Assembly: GCF_900129545.1 (NCBI RefSeq)
Contig: NZ_FQWB01000003.1
Coordinates: forward strand, 62,001 to 126,000
Source of the DNA: Flavobacterium fluvii
Lineage (GTDB): Bacteria; Bacteroidota; Bacteroidia; Flavobacteriales; Flavobacteriaceae
Direction: 5' to 3'
DNA length: 64,000 bases
Shown: piece by piece, positions 31,949-43,000 of the stretch
Position numbering within the stretch: the first letter of the stretch is position 1
Layout: each line of letters opens with the position of its first letter
Position numbers and translations under genes: made by a program
Notes under the pieces: generated by a model
What the model saw: the letters and a program-made list of their open reading frames with translations, nothing else
The model's database searches: none
Told to the model about the DNA's origin: nothing

Positions 31949-32144
31949 TTTGGATTTTTTTTTTTTTTAGAATCTTAAAAAGTTTTTAATTTACAATTAC
32001 AATATAATGTACCTGCTCTCAGGGTCTATCTAATTGGTTTGTCGAACAATGAGTAGTTGGTTTAGAGGTAATTTTAGTCTATAAAGGATGCTAAGTTCAA
32101 TTGTTATTTGTAATTTAGAACTATTAAGAACCAATCTTATTTTT

Positions 32145-33170
32145 ATGGCTACGAAGAAAGCATCAACTATTACTAAAATTACTTTTTTTTCAACCCAGGC
32201 TTACGACAAAGTTTTTTTTGAAAAACACAATATTGATTTTGGTTACAAATTAGATTTTTTTGACACTCAATTAAACGAGCAAACAGCAAAATTAATTCAG
32301 GACACGGATGTTGTTTGTGTTTTTGTAAATGATGTTGTAAATGAATATGTAATTAAAAAATTGGCTAAAAAAAACGTGAAAATTATTGCTTTGCGATGTG
32401 CAGGTTTTAATAATGTTGATTTGGAAGCCGCTAGAAAATTTGGAATCAAAGTTTGCCGAGTTCCTGCTTATTCACCTGAAGCTGTTGCAGAACATGCCAT
32501 GGCGATGATTTTGACCTTAAATCGTAAAACACATAAAGCCTATAATCGTGTCCGAGAACAAAATTTTTCTTTAAACGGATTACTAGGTTTTGATTTACGC
32601 GGAAAGACAGTTGGGATTATTGGAACAGGAAATATAGGGAAAGCGTTTGCCAAGATTGTTAAAGGTTTTGGTTGTAATATTTTGGCTTATGATATTGTTG
32701 CAGATGCCGAAATGGAGAAGGACGGAGTGACTTTTGTTTCATTGGAGGCTATTTTCAAAGAATCGGAAATCATTTCGTTGCATTGTCCGTTGAATGAACA
32801 AACCAAACACCTTGTCAATAAAAAATCCATTGCGTCGATGAAAGATCACGTAATGATTATCAATACGAGTCGTGGTGGTTTAATAGAAACGGCTTCGGTT
32901 ATTGAAGGTTTGAAAGAAGGAAAAATAGGTTATTTGGGAATCGATGTATACGAACAGGAAGAAAAGCTTTTCTTCAGGGATCTTTCAGCTGATATTATTC
33001 AGGATGATGCGATTCAGCGTTTGATGAGTTTTCCAAATGTTTTGGTTACGGCACATCAGGCATTTTTTACTAATGAGGCTTTAACGCAGATTGCTTTGGT
33101 AACATTGGGAAATATCCAAGTCTTACTGGAGAATAAGGAAATTGAAAACAAAGCTTCGCAGTTGGTTTGA
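32145..33170 (+). CDS. ldhA: D-lactate dehydrogenase / 2-hydroxyacid dehydrogenase
   Basis: It reduces pyruvate to D-lactate with NADH during fermentation. I take the ATG at 32145 (MATKKASTITKITFFSTQAYD), as an earlier in-frame start at 32088 adds a leader unlike the family; this gives 341 residues. The NAD fold is GIIGTGNIGKAFA, the substrate Arg lies in NTSRGGLIET, the acid in GIDVYEQEE and the catalytic His in VTAHQAFFTNEAL. The LFFRDLSADII stretch is typical of LdhA. The enzyme fits the anaerobic theme of the left half of the window, though it may be unrelated. Confidence 0.88.
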   Translation: MATKKASTITKITFFSTQAYDKVFFEKHNIDFGYKLDFFDTQLNEQTAKLIQDTDVVCVFVNDVVNEYVIKKLAKKNVKIIALRCAGFNNVDLEAARKFGIKVCRVPAYSPEAVAEHAMAMILTLNRKTHKAYNRVREQNFSLNGLLGFDLRGKTVGIIGTGNIGKAFAKIVKGFGCNILAYDIVADAEMEKDGVTFVSLEAIFKESEIISLHCPLNEQTKHLVNKKSIASMKDHVMIINTSRGGLIETASVIEGLKEGKIGYLGIDVYEQEEKLFFRDLSADIIQDDAIQRLMSFPNVLVTAHQAFFTNEALTQIALVTLGNIQVLLENKEIENKASQLV

Positions 33171-33187
33171 AAGTGTTGCAAATGAAT

Positions 33188-33214
33188 AAAGGAGCTTCAA
33201 ACTGAAGCTCCTTT
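33188..33214. terminator. Bidirectional terminator between ldhA and lysS
   Basis: AAAGGAGCTTCA and TGAAGCTCCTTT pair around AAC in the gap between convergent genes, with AT-rich flanks on both sides. Confidence 0.75.
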
Positions 33215-33242
33215 ATTTATATATATTTCGGAATACAATGTT

Positions 33243-34943
33243 TTATTCCACCAATTCCATAATTTTACTTTCACCAACAAGATTTACCTTAATCAGGTTG
33301 TTTTTTGATAAACCTTTGGTGGCAGCATCCCATTTTTTGCCGCTCAATTCTGATTTGATTTTCAATAATCCCAAATCCATTTTGTTTTCATTGGTTTTTA
33401 GTAAATCAATAATCAATTTTTCCTCGTCAGATAATTCGATAGTTTGTTTTTTCTCCGGACGCATTTGCGGGAAAAACAAAACTTCCTGAATAGAGGCATT
33501 ATTGGTAAGGAACATCATCAAACGATCCATTCCAATTCCTAATCCTGATGTTGGAGGCATACCATATTCTAAAGCTCTCAAGAAATCCTCGTCAATCGTT
33601 CCATTGGCTTCATCATCACCTTTTGCAGCCAAACGCATCTGGTCTTCAAAACGTTCTCTTTGGTCAATCGGGTCATTCAATTCTGAGTAAGCATTTGCTA
33701 CCTCTTTACCGCAAACCATCAATTCGAAACGCTCTGTCAAATCCGGATTGTCACGGTGTTCTTTACAAAGTGGTGACATTTCCTTTGGATAATCGGTAAT
33801 GAAAGTTGGCTGAATATAATTCCCTTCGCATTTAGCACCGAAAATCTCATCAATCAATTTTCCTTTACCCATTGTGTTGTCAACGTCAATTCCCATCCCT
33901 TTTGCAGCTTCAAAAAGTTCTTTCTCGCTTTTACCGGAAATATCAAAACCAGTAAAATGCTTGATGGAATCCGTCATGGTAACACGGGCATAAGGCGCTT
34001 TGAAATTGATTTTATGTTCACCAAAAATAGCCTCGCTAGTTCCATTTACACCAATAGCGCAATGTTCCAACAAGTTTTCGGTAAAATCCATCATCCAGTT
34101 GTAGTCTTTGTAGGCTACATATATTTCCATGGCGGTAAATTCTGGGTTGTGCGTTCTGTCCATTCCTTCGTTACGGAAGTTTTTCGAAAACTCATACACG
34201 CCATCAAAACCACCAACAATCAATCTTTTCAAATACAATTCATTCGCAATACGCATATACAACGGAATGTCAAGCGAATTATGGTGCGTGATAAAAGGTC
34301 TTGCTGCAGCACCACCGGGAATAGATTGCAAAACAGGAGTTTCAACCTCTAAATATCCTGCTTCGTTAAAAAATGAACGCATCGAATTGAACAATTTTGT
34401 TCTCTTGATAAATGTCTCTTTTACATTTTGATTCACCGTCAAATCCACATAACGCATTCTGTAACGCAATTCAGCATCGTTAAAAGCATCGTGAACTTTT
34501 CCATCTTCATCCACTTTTGGCAATGGCAACGGACGCAAAGTTTTACTAAGGAAAGTAAAACCGCTTACACGAATACATTTTGCACCAACTTGTGTCGTAA
34601 ACAATTCACCTTCAATACCAATAAAATCGCCCAAATCGGTCAATTTTTTGAATACTTGATTGTACAAGGTTTTATCCTCTTCCAAACACAAAACATCACG
34701 ATTCACGTACAATTGAATACGCCCTTCGCTATCCTGCAATTCAGCAAAACAAGCCTTTCCCTGATCTCTCACACTCATCAAACGCCCGGCAACAATCACC
34801 TTTTTACCTTCTTCAAAAGACTCCTTTATTTGCTTCGAAGTATGATTTACAGGAAAAAGATTAGCAGGATAAGGGTTAATTCCTAAATTGCGTAAGTTTT
34901 GAAGTTTTTCTCTACGGATAATTTCTTGTTCAGATAATGCCAT
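33243..34943 (-). CDS. lysS: Lysyl-tRNA synthetase, class II
   Basis: It charges tRNA-Lys. The 566 residues include the N-terminal OB fold (VIVAGRLMSVRDQGKACFAEL), class II motif 2 (FRNEGMDRTHNPEFTAMEIY) and motif 3 (GLGIGMDRLMMFLT). About 65 extra residues follow motif 3 (after FFPQMRPEKK), a C-terminal extension not found in E. coli LysS (505 residues) that reads as a small helical domain. A TATCTTTG -7 box lies just upstream of the start. Confidence 0.97.
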   Translation of the reverse strand: MALSEQEIIRREKLQNLRNLGINPYPANLFPVNHTSKQIKESFEEGKKVIVAGRLMSVRDQGKACFAELQDSEGRIQLYVNRDVLCLEEDKTLYNQVFKKLTDLGDFIGIEGELFTTQVGAKCIRVSGFTFLSKTLRPLPLPKVDEDGKVHDAFNDAELRYRMRYVDLTVNQNVKETFIKRTKLFNSMRSFFNEAGYLEVETPVLQSIPGGAAARPFITHHNSLDIPLYMRIANELYLKRLIVGGFDGVYEFSKNFRNEGMDRTHNPEFTAMEIYVAYKDYNWMMDFTENLLEHCAIGVNGTSEAIFGEHKINFKAPYARVTMTDSIKHFTGFDISGKSEKELFEAAKGMGIDVDNTMGKGKLIDEIFGAKCEGNYIQPTFITDYPKEMSPLCKEHRDNPDLTERFELMVCGKEVANAYSELNDPIDQRERFEDQMRLAAKGDDEANGTIDEDFLRALEYGMPPTSGLGIGMDRLMMFLTNNASIQEVLFFPQMRPEKKQTIELSDEEKLIIDLLKTNENKMDLGLLKIKSELSGKKWDAATKGLSKNNLIKVNLVGESKIMELVE

Positions 34944-34964
34944 TATATTCAGATTTTAAGAGCG

Positions 34965-34972
34965 CAAAGATA
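34965..34972 (-). promoter_or_regulatory. -7 box for lysS
   Basis: The minus strand reads TATCTTTG, matching TAnnTTTG, 21 bases before the lysS ATG. This predicts a 5' leader of roughly 10-15 bases. Confidence 0.6.
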
Positions 34973-35047
34973 ACAAATTCATCGCAGAATTTTGATTGCA
35001 GATTTCAGAATTTTCAGGAGCAGAAATATTGGGTTTTTCAATCAACA

Positions 35048-35126
35048 GTCGTCCCGCTATTCGTTGCAATCTTTTGGGCCGAACCCCGCCCCAAAAGGAT
35101 TTCCACTGCTATCGGGGCTAAACGAC
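35048..35126. repeat. Hairpin repeat D, copy 2 (inverted)
   Basis: Read on the minus strand, it has GATAGCAGTGGAAATC, then a hairpin with arms TTTTGGG and CCCAAAA around GC-rich bases, then GATTGCAACGAATAGC. Flanks match 18629-18709 almost exactly while the hairpin differs completely. It takes up much of the 332-base gap between lysS and lipB. Confidence 0.75.
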
Positions 35127-35170
35127 AACTTTTGGCTTTTCATAAAACCTTTCTAAAAAAATAAAAGTCA

Positions 35171-35214
35171 AAAATCCGCGCCAATCCGTTCAATCTGCGT
35201 CATCCGTGTTCCAT
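35171..35214. repeat. Interspersed repeat B, partial copy 4
   Basis: AAATCCGCGCCAATCCG and CTGCGTCATCCGTGTTCCAT match the right-hand end of the copies at 14741, 16821 and 29921. The left half is missing. It completes the lysS-lipB gap. Confidence 0.6.
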
Positions 35215-35250
35215 ATTTTATTTATAAAAACATTGCCAATAAAAACTTCG

Positions 35251-35258
35251 TAACTTTG
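35251..35258 (+). promoter_or_regulatory. -7 box for lipB
   Basis: TAACTTTG is an exact TAnnTTTG match, 17 bases before the lipB ATG. Confidence 0.6.
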
Positions 35259-35275
35259 CATTTCAAAATAAGGCA

Positions 35276-35992
35276 ATGAACAAAACCATTCAACTCCAAG
35301 ATTTAGGACTCCAAGACTACAAAACCACTTGGGAATACCAAGAAAAAATATTCAAGGGGGTTGTCGATTTGAAAATTCAGAACAGGAGAGAAGAAACAAA
35401 TCTTGCAACTCCCAATTATTTCCTTTTTGTCGAGCATCCGCACGTATATACGTTGGGGAAAAGCGGTGATTTAGAAAATTTATTGCTGAACGAAAAACAA
35501 CTCGAAGCCAAAGGAGCCACTTTCTACAAAATCAATCGTGGCGGCGACATTACTTATCACGGTCCTGGACAAATAGTGGGTTACCCTATTTTGGACTTGG
35601 ATAATTTTTTTACCGACATTCATAAATACTTGCGTTTTCTGGAAGAATCCATCATCCTGACTTTGCAGGAATACGGATTGGAATGCGGTCGAAGCGAAGG
35701 TGAAACAGGTGTTTGGCTCGGAGAGGGAACCCCGTTTGCCAGAAAAATTTGTGCGCTTGGCGTTCGTGCTTCCCGTTGGGTTACAATGCACGGTTTTGCA
35801 TTAAACGTCAATGTTGATTTGGGTTATTTCGACAACATTATTCCTTGTGGCATTCGCGGTAAAGCCGTTACTTCTTTAAACGTCGAACTAGGTGTCGAAA
35901 AAGTGGATGAAGCTGAAGTGAAAGCGAAAATCCTGAAACATTTCACGACATTATTTGATTGTGAGATTCAATCTGAAATCAAAAATCGTTGA
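35276..35992 (+). CDS. lipB: Octanoyltransferase (lipoate biosynthesis)
   Basis: LipB moves octanoyl groups from acyl carrier protein to the lipoyl domains of dehydrogenase complexes. The 238 residues contain HPHVYTLGKSGD, the signature RGGDITYHGPGQIVGYPI, the catalytic Lys in FARKICALGVR and the catalytic Cys in IIPCGIRGKAVTS. It converges on rnhB with a 14-base gap that holds no strong terminator. Confidence 0.96.
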   Translation: MNKTIQLQDLGLQDYKTTWEYQEKIFKGVVDLKIQNRREETNLATPNYFLFVEHPHVYTLGKSGDLENLLLNEKQLEAKGATFYKINRGGDITYHGPGQIVGYPILDLDNFFTDIHKYLRFLEESIILTLQEYGLECGRSEGETGVWLGEGTPFARKICALGVRASRWVTMHGFALNVNVDLGYFDNIIPCGIRGKAVTSLNVELGVEKVDEAEVKAKILKHFTTLFDCEIQSEIKNR

Positions 35993-36006
35993 TCAACAAT
36001 CTGAAA

Positions 36007-36666
36007 TCATATTTCCAATTTCAACTGTTCCGGCAATAATCGAAATGTCATTCGATGGTATTTAGTCGTGCCATATTTTCGGATGGCTTCACGGTGTTCT
36101 TGAGTGGGATAGCCTTTGTTTTTCTTCCAATTGTACATCGGAAATTCTTCGTGTATGCGATTCATGTAATCATCGCGATAGGTTTTTGCCAAAACCGAAG
36201 CGGCAGCAATGCTTAAATATTTGGAATCGCCTTTTATGATACTTTGGTTCGGGATTGATTTCAATAATTCGATTTCTTCTTTTGTAAACCGTTTTCCAAA
36301 AGTGTTTTTCAACCCCAATTTGGCATTCAATGCTCTATTGCCGTCCACAATAATGAATTCAGGCGTTTGGCTTAATTTCAAGATGCATTCCTGCATTCCT
36401 TTCATTGAAGCATTCAGGATATTTATTTCGTCAATTTCATTCGGATGCAAATGGGTTACGGCGAATGAAATGGCTTGTTCTTCAATAATTGGTCTTAGTT
36501 TTTCTCTAACCTTTTCGGATAATTGCTTGCTGTCATTTAAGATTATGTTTTCAAAATAGGGTGGAAGAATTACGGCAGCGGCAGTTACAGGTCCCGCCAA
36601 ACAACCACGGCCAGCTTCGTCGGTTCCGGTTTCCAGTGTAAATGTTGAAAAATTGGTAAGCAGCAT
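36007..36666 (-). CDS. rnhB: Ribonuclease HII
   Basis: It cleaves RNA in RNA-DNA hybrids and starts removal of single ribonucleotides from DNA. The 219-residue protein has the first acidic pair in [14 protein letters not shown] (14-27), the next Asp in [10 protein letters not shown] and the last in the [12 protein letters not shown] region. It lies on the minus strand between lipB and the putative porin. Confidence 0.95.
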   Translation of the reverse strand: MLLTNFSTFTLETGTDEAGRGCLAGPVTAAAVILPPYFENIILNDSKQLSEKVREKLRPIIEEQAISFAVTHLHPNEIDEINILNASMKGMQECILKLSQTPEFIIVDGNRALNAKLGLKNTFGKRFTKEEIELLKSIPNQSIIKGDSKYLSIAAASVLAKTYRDDYMNRIHEEFPMYNWKKNKGYPTQEHREAIRKYGTTKYHRMTFRLLPEQLKLEI

Positions 36667-36785
36667 ATTTTTGGTATTGGAAGAACAAATATTGTAAAAA
36701 ATTTTCCAAAAAAGGGTATCAAATTACTATTTGCCAAAACATTTCCATAAATCAAGTCGTTTTTTTATTTGTACCATTTTTCATT

Positions 36786-36793
36786 TACCTTTG
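36786..36793 (+). promoter_or_regulatory. -7 box for the putative porin gene
   Basis: TACCTTTG matches TAnnTTTG, 48 bases before the preferred ATG at 36841. No TTTG is found at ideal -33 spacing. Confidence 0.5.
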
Positions 36794-36840
36794 CTTCATA
36801 AATATTTATCGAATAATTGCCTAATCATATACCGCTTCAA

Positions 36841-38796
36841 ATGAGGAATTTCTTTTTCTTGTGTTTTTTAGTATTGCCAATATCCTTGTTTTCTCAGCAA
36901 AAAATCACGAGTCTTTTGGGTTTTGACAGCGAATACAACAGCACGGATTCGATAAAAAAGAAGAAAGAAAAAGTGGCTCCCATAGATTTGTATCGAGTGA
37001 TTACTTTGGAACGTGACACTACTTATATCGACACTTCGCTAACCATAAAAAAATTATACAACTATAATTACTTGCGTAGAGATATTTTTGGATTGATGCC
37101 TTTCTCGAATGAAGGACAAACCTATAACACTTTGCAATACAGTTTGAATCGTTTTTCGCCACTTCCCGAATTTGGATTCAAGGCAAAACATTTTAATTTT
37201 TTGGAAGCCAACCAAATCCGATACAATTCCGTTGCGACTCCCACTACTGAATTGTATTTTAAAACCGTGATGAAACAAGGGCAAAACGTGGATGCTTTTT
37301 TTACGTTGAATATGACGCCAAGGCTTAATTTTTCTGCTGCTTATAAAGGATTGCGCTCTGAGGGGCGATATGTTAATCAATTGTCGAGTACCGGAAATTT
37401 CAGGTTTACGACAAGTTATAACACCAAGAACAACCGCTATTTTGCCAATGCCCATTTTGTTGCCCAAGACATCAAGAATGAAGAAAATGGCGGAATAACT
37501 ACGGCAGAAGATTTTGAAAGTGGCGATCCCAACTTTGTAAATAGAGACAGGTTGGAGGTGTATTTAACGGATGCACAATCATTTCTAAAAGGAAAGCGAG
37601 TGTTTTTGGATCACCTTTTTAGAGTCAATTCGACCGCTGGAAGCAATAATTTGTATGTGGGCCATCAATTTAATTATGAAAATAAATACTTCGAATACAA
37701 TCAGCCTACGGTAACTTCCACAGTTGGGAGCTCTATTGTGTACAGATTTGGAGAATCTTATAGAACCAGCGGGATAAATGACCAAACTCATTACAATAAA
37801 ACCTATAATAAAGTGGGGATTACTTATGAAAACACGACTTTGGGCAAGTTCCAGTTTTTTGCCGATGATTTCTTTAATAATTATTACTATAACCAAATAT
37901 TGATTTTGGATGACGGAACAATTCCTAGTTCCATTAGCCAAAGGGTTAATAGTATTGGCGGTCAATATGACTATCGAAAAAACAAATGGACGGGACGATT
38001 TAGGTTTTCAAGATCAGTCACGGATCAATCTTTGTCTGATTTGGATGCCAAGTTGCAATACGATTGGAATGATGAAACCCAGTTTTCATTCCAATACCAA
38101 AATATGAATAAACTGCCCAATGTCAATTATAATTTGTATCAAAGTAGTTACGTAGATTATAATTGGTCGAATGATTTCAAGAATGAAAAAATAAACTCCA
38201 TTGTTGTCAATGCCAACACTCCTTGGCTTGAAGCATCTGTTCAATATTCGATTTTTAACGACCATTTGTATTTTGCCGATATTTCCACGCCAGAACAGAT
38301 TGCCTTGAATCAACAAATTGTGAATCCAGCCCAATATGGTAGCGCCATCAATTATTTATCGGTTAAAGTGAGCAAAGAGTTCACTTTTTGGAAACTGGCA
38401 TTAGACAATGCCCTTTTGTACCAAAAAGTAGATCAACAAGATTTTATTCTCAACGTTCCCGAGTTTTTGACCAGAAACACGCTTTATTTTTCTCAAGAGT
38501 TGTTTCATAAATCCTTGTTTTTTCAAACAGGGGTAACGTTTAATTATTTCACGAATTATTTCTCTAATGCATATAATCCGGTCATTGGCGAGTTTTTTGT
38601 TCAAAACAGGAAAGAAATTGGGGATTTTGCCAACTTGGATTTTTTCTTTAATGCCCGAATTCAAAGAACCAGGATTTACGTGATAGCAGAACATTTCAAT
38701 TCTTCTTTTTCAGGAAACAATTTTTATTCGGATCCCAATAATCCGTATCACGATTTTATGATTCGATTTGGCGTTGTTTGGAATTTTTTCCAATAA
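36841..38796 (+). CDS. Putative porin, outer-membrane beta-barrel
   Basis: The ATG at 36841 (MRNFFFLCFLVLPISLFSQ) gives a proper signal peptide; a TTG eight codons earlier does not. The 651-residue protein then has a short linker rich in Lys and a long run of alternating Tyr, Asn and Phe strands, ending in a terminal aromatic strand (FGVVWNFFQ) as expected for an outer-membrane barrel. It fits the Bacteroidetes 'putative porin' family seen next to rnhB in related genomes. The transported substrate is unknown. Confidence 0.8.
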   Translation: MRNFFFLCFLVLPISLFSQQKITSLLGFDSEYNSTDSIKKKKEKVAPIDLYRVITLERDTTYIDTSLTIKKLYNYNYLRRDIFGLMPFSNEGQTYNTLQYSLNRFSPLPEFGFKAKHFNFLEANQIRYNSVATPTTELYFKTVMKQGQNVDAFFTLNMTPRLNFSAAYKGLRSEGRYVNQLSSTGNFRFTTSYNTKNNRYFANAHFVAQDIKNEENGGITTAEDFESGDPNFVNRDRLEVYLTDAQSFLKGKRVFLDHLFRVNSTAGSNNLYVGHQFNYENKYFEYNQPTVTSTVGSSIVYRFGESYRTSGINDQTHYNKTYNKVGITYENTTLGKFQFFADDFFNNYYYNQILILDDGTIPSSISQRVNSIGGQYDYRKNKWTGRFRFSRSVTDQSLSDLDAKLQYDWNDETQFSFQYQNMNKLPNVNYNLYQSSYVDYNWSNDFKNEKINSIVVNANTPWLEASVQYSIFNDHLYFADISTPEQIALNQQIVNPAQYGSAINYLSVKVSKEFTFWKLALDNALLYQKVDQQDFILNVPEFLTRNTLYFSQELFHKSLFFQTGVTFNYFTNYFSNAYNPVIGEFFVQNRKEIGDFANLDFFFNARIQRTRIYVIAEHFNSSFSGNNFYSDPNNPYHDFMIRFGVVWNFFQ

Positions 38797-38905
38797 GGTT
38801 TAATAAATAGCTATGAAAAAAAATCAGTTTATATAGAAAAGCGAAAGATTCCTCTTGAATATAGTATCGGTTGCATAAATAAATTTAAAGACAATTGAAG
38901 TATTT

Positions 38906-38941
38906 AGCTTACAGGATTTTAAGCCTTGTAAGCTTTTTTTT
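38906..38941 (+). terminator. Terminator after the putative porin gene
   Basis: AGCTTACAGG and CCTTGTAAGCT pair imperfectly and are followed by eight or more T. Confidence 0.7.
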
Positions 38942-39043
38942 ATGTTATAATTTTTTTTCAAAAAAAATATTCAAAAATGAGGAATACCGTAAAATAGCAA
39001 TTAACCACTTATATATTTTTGGGTAATTATTAAAATTATTCAA

Positions 39044-39442
39044 ATGGAAATAGAATCAGTTAAAAACAGAATTTTGGAAATCCACGAAGTTTGGGATCTT
39101 ATTGGTGACTGTGTGGATTGTTTTAAATATGGAGAAATCCATGAAAGTTACGTGGTTGAAATAATATCGGATTATTGTGTTGGCAAAGGCTATGAGGTAG
39201 ACGGTTTTCCAATGCAAAAAAGAGAATTGTCCACAGTCAATTCTAGTTATGAAGAAGAATATTTTTGTCACAACCGGTATATAAAATATCTGGATGTGTT
39301 GGCGACTCAATATGAAGACGTGTTTGATTTAATGTATTTTTATTCTTCCACTTTCTGGCCGGAACAGTTTTATGACGAGGAATTATATAGAGAGCGTTTG
39401 TTGGATTATATCAGTTGCGATGTTTATGAGATAGCTTTTTAA
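39044..39442 (+). CDS. Small acidic hypothetical protein
   Basis: A 132-residue, strongly acidic protein rich in Glu, Asp and Tyr, with five Cys residues spread through it and no signal peptide. I do not recognise the family. It has a normal ATG start and is bounded by terminators on both sides (38906 and 39510), so it looks like a single-gene unit. Confidence 0.55.
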   Translation: MEIESVKNRILEIHEVWDLIGDCVDCFKYGEIHESYVVEIISDYCVGKGYEVDGFPMQKRELSTVNSSYEEEYFCHNRYIKYLDVLATQYEDVFDLMYFYSSTFWPEQFYDEELYRERLLDYISCDVYEIAF

Positions 39443-39509
39443 TTTTTTTGAAGAAATATTTTTTCCATTATTTGGATTGACGGAATAAATTTTTTGTTAG
39501 ATGAAGATT

Positions 39510-39545
39510 AGCCTGCAAGATTTATAATCTTGTGGGCTTTTTTTT
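39510..39545 (+). terminator. Terminator after the acidic hypothetical gene
   Basis: AGCCTGCAAGATT and AATCTTGTGGGCT pair around a TAT loop, followed by a long T run. Confidence 0.75.
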
Positions 39546-39705
39546 GGATCATATTTTCAATATTGATTTTTTCTTAAGAAATAATAAATGCTATTGTTTT
39601 TGTAGTGTTTTGAGGATAGTAAGTTTTTGATTTTTGGAATATTTATGCGTGATGAATAATTAAAGGTGTTTTTTTTTATACTTATTGTAATTTAATTGGT
39701 TTTTT

Positions 39706-39737
39706 TTTGGTAAGATTAAAATTATTATTTAGGTTTG
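39706..39737 (+). promoter_or_regulatory. Promoter for the SusC/SusD pair
   Basis: TTTG at 39706-39709 and TAGGTTTG at 39730-39737 are separated by 20 bases, close to the Bacteroidetes -33/-7 arrangement. It predicts a start near 39744 and a leader of about 280 bases before susC. That leader (about 39744-40025) has no gene and no obvious strong hairpin. Confidence 0.55.
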
Positions 39738-40025
39738 CGCAATCGATTACGCTTTGTTTGATGCAGACTATTTGAGTGTATAGTTTACACTTATGTGAAG
39801 ACTTGATTTTATTCTTTGTATAAAACTTGTTCGGAAATAATTTTGACCATGATATTGTTAAAAAAATGCGAATATCTTTTTTTGGGAGGATATGTAGATT
39901 GTGAAATAGATTCAATTAATAACTAAAAACAACATGACTATTGGAGAAAACAGGACCACTTTTTAATTAAACTATGTAATAGCATAGTAAATCAACTTTT
40001 TAACCAACCAAACTAACTAATCAAT

Positions 40026-43000
40026 ATGAAAAAAAAGAAAATGAGAGTAAGTTATTATTTCCTTTTATTAGGAATATTACTCTGTATGCCAATTTATGGG
40101 CAACAAGTATTAAAAATTAATGGTAATGTAAAAGATGCTAAATTAGGAGGGCCACTTCCGGGTGTTTCGGTACTTGTGAAAGGCACGACGAATGGAACTT
40201 CTGCAGATTTTGATGGAAATTACACTATAAGCGCCAAATCTACGGATGTTTTAGTTTTTAGCTTTATAGGTTATAAAACACTTCAAGTTCCTGTTTCGGG
40301 GAAAACTAAAATTGATGTGAGCTTGTCTGAAGAAAGTAATCAATTGGATGAAATTGTGGTAGTGGGTTATGGAACTTCAAAAAGAAAAGATATTACGGGT
40401 TCCGTGGCTTCCATAAAAGGGAAAGATCTTGCGTCTTATCCTGTTGCCAACATTTCGACAGCCATGCAGGGTAAAGTTGCTGGGGTTACGGTTACGGCAA
40501 TGGACGGTCGTCCTGATGCAAAAGTATCTATTAGAGTTCGTGGAGGTGGTTCTATTACCCAAAGTAATGATCCGTTATTCATTGTTGATGGATTTCCCGT
40601 GAGTAATATTAATGATATTCCTGCTTCTCAAATCGCTAGTATTGATGTATTGAAAGATGCTTCTTCAACTGCAATTTATGGAGCTCGTGGAGCCAATGGA
40701 GTTGTTCTCGTGACTACAAAAGCGCCTTCTGGTGGTAAAGTGAGTATTACCTACAATGGTAGCACTCAAATTAAATCAGCTTCAAACCATATAGGGGCTT
40801 TAGGCGGGTATGATTTTGTAAAAATGAATTGGGATTTTGGAACTCTTATGGGAGCTACCACAGGAGATTCTTGGGCAAGCGAGTATGGACTTGGCACTAA
40901 ATACAGCAATTTGAATCCAGCGGGTATCAATGCATATAAAACTGCTGATTATAGAGATATTGAAAGAGAGGTTATTCGTAGTACTACCGCCTATAATCAT
41001 AATATAGCCATAACAGGAGGGAATGAAAAAACGAGATACAGCGTTTCTTTTGACAACTTGGATGATAATGGTTTGAAGATTGAATCCTACTATAAAAGAA
41101 CCAATATTTTGGCAAAAATAAAAAGTGAAATTGCCAAGAACCTTGATTTTGAAGGGGATATTTACTATAGCAATCAAGAAGTTTTTGGAAATGAAGACCA
41201 AACTAGTTCAGTGGGTTCGTGGTTAACAAGAGCGCTGATGTTTACTCCGGTTACTCCTTTAGGAAATCGTAATACTAATCTTGGTGTTTATGAATCTTAT
41301 GTTAAGCCGCAGTTTGATCCAATTCCAACTATAAAAGATATTTATGACAAAACTTTGCGTCAAAAATATAGAGGGAATGTAGCGCTTACTTGGAGAGTAA
41401 ATGATGCATTGACTTTGCGTTCAGAATATAGCGCTTCCAAAGATTATAGCTCTCGATATCAATATACTGGTTCGGTTGCAAAAAACACCGTTGGGGTAGA
41501 AGGTGGAGATGCTACTATTACCAAAGATTACGACACGCGCTATCGTTTTGTGAACACGGCCAATTACAAATTCCAAAATTTAGGGGAAAACCATAAATTG
41601 GATTTGTTATTGGGACAAGAGGTGAATGGTACAGACGGAGAGAGAACGAGACTGACGGGTACTAAGTATCCACTAGCGTATGATTACAATAGAGTTTTTG
41701 CCGCTATGGGGCAATATGGCAATCAAAACGAAATAAGAATTTTTAGTAATGAAAAAGATCCTATGCGATTGGCATCTTTCTTTGGACGCGTAAACTACGC
41801 TTTGAAAGACAGGTATTTATTTACTGCCACATTGCGTGCAGATGCTTCTAGTAATTTTCCGCCATCAAACAGATGGGGTTATTTCCCTGCTGCCGCTTTT
41901 GCATGGAGAGTTTCAAATGAATCATTCTTGAAAGACTCTAAAACAGTTAGTGATCTTAAGGTGCGTTTAAGTTATGGTGAGGCGGGTAATGACCAAATTG
42001 CTGCAGGATTATGGAGACCAGAATGGACAGGTGCATCTGGTTATGGATATAATAATGTGCCAAATGGACTTAATGTCCCTGCTTCTACTATGTTGACCAA
42101 TCCTAATTTGAAATGGGAAACTACAATTACAAGAAACTTGGGTATCGATTATGGTTTCTTTGATAACAGATTGTATGGTACAATTGATGTTTATTGGAAT
42201 ACAACCGAAGATCTTTTGATGGTAAATACCTTGCCAGCTTATACGGGATATGTTTCTCAAATGGATAATATTGGTCAAACTCGCAATACGGGTCTTGAAT
42301 TTACCATTGGAGGAGATATTGTTAGAAAAGAAGATTTCAAATTATCGGCTAATTTGAATATCTCCATTAACAGAAATGAAGTGGAGGAGCTTTCGCCTGG
42401 AGTAACTTCTAACTATTACACCAGTGGTTGGGGATCTTCAACAATGCAGCCAGTAGGCGGTGATTATGGATTTAAAGTGGGAGAGCCTGTGGGATTAATT
42501 CGTGGATATAAATATGCAGGGTTTTATACCACGGCAGATTTTAATTATGATGCAGTTACCAAAGCTTATACTCTTAAACCTGGAGTTTCTAATTCAATTG
42601 GAGTTTTGGGTAATGTTGGTGGTTCTGGTGCTATTCCTGGTATGTTGAAATTAGAGAAATTGGGTACAACAAGTAGTGCGACTAATATTAACGAAATTGA
42701 CGACCTTGCAATTATTGGTAATACAACTCCTAAATTCACGGGTGGATTAAACATTAATGCTTCTTATAAATCATTGGATTTATTGTTAGGATTTAACGGT
42801 TCTTATGGTAATGATATTTACAATGTAAATAAGTTGTCAAATTCTTTTGGAAACAAACTGCCATTTCATAATTTTAGTCCTTCTACTGAAAATGCTTATA
42901 CATTGTTTGATGTTAATGCAGCAGGAGATTTGGTAAGAATTTATGATCCAGCTGCATTGGATGCCTTAAATGCAAACGCTACAACGTATATGCCTTTTCA

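Noticed and set aside
14741..35214. CRISPR array or large transposon ends formed by the repeat copies
   Set aside because: The copies are few, far apart and without regular spacers or cas genes, and no transposase lies between them.
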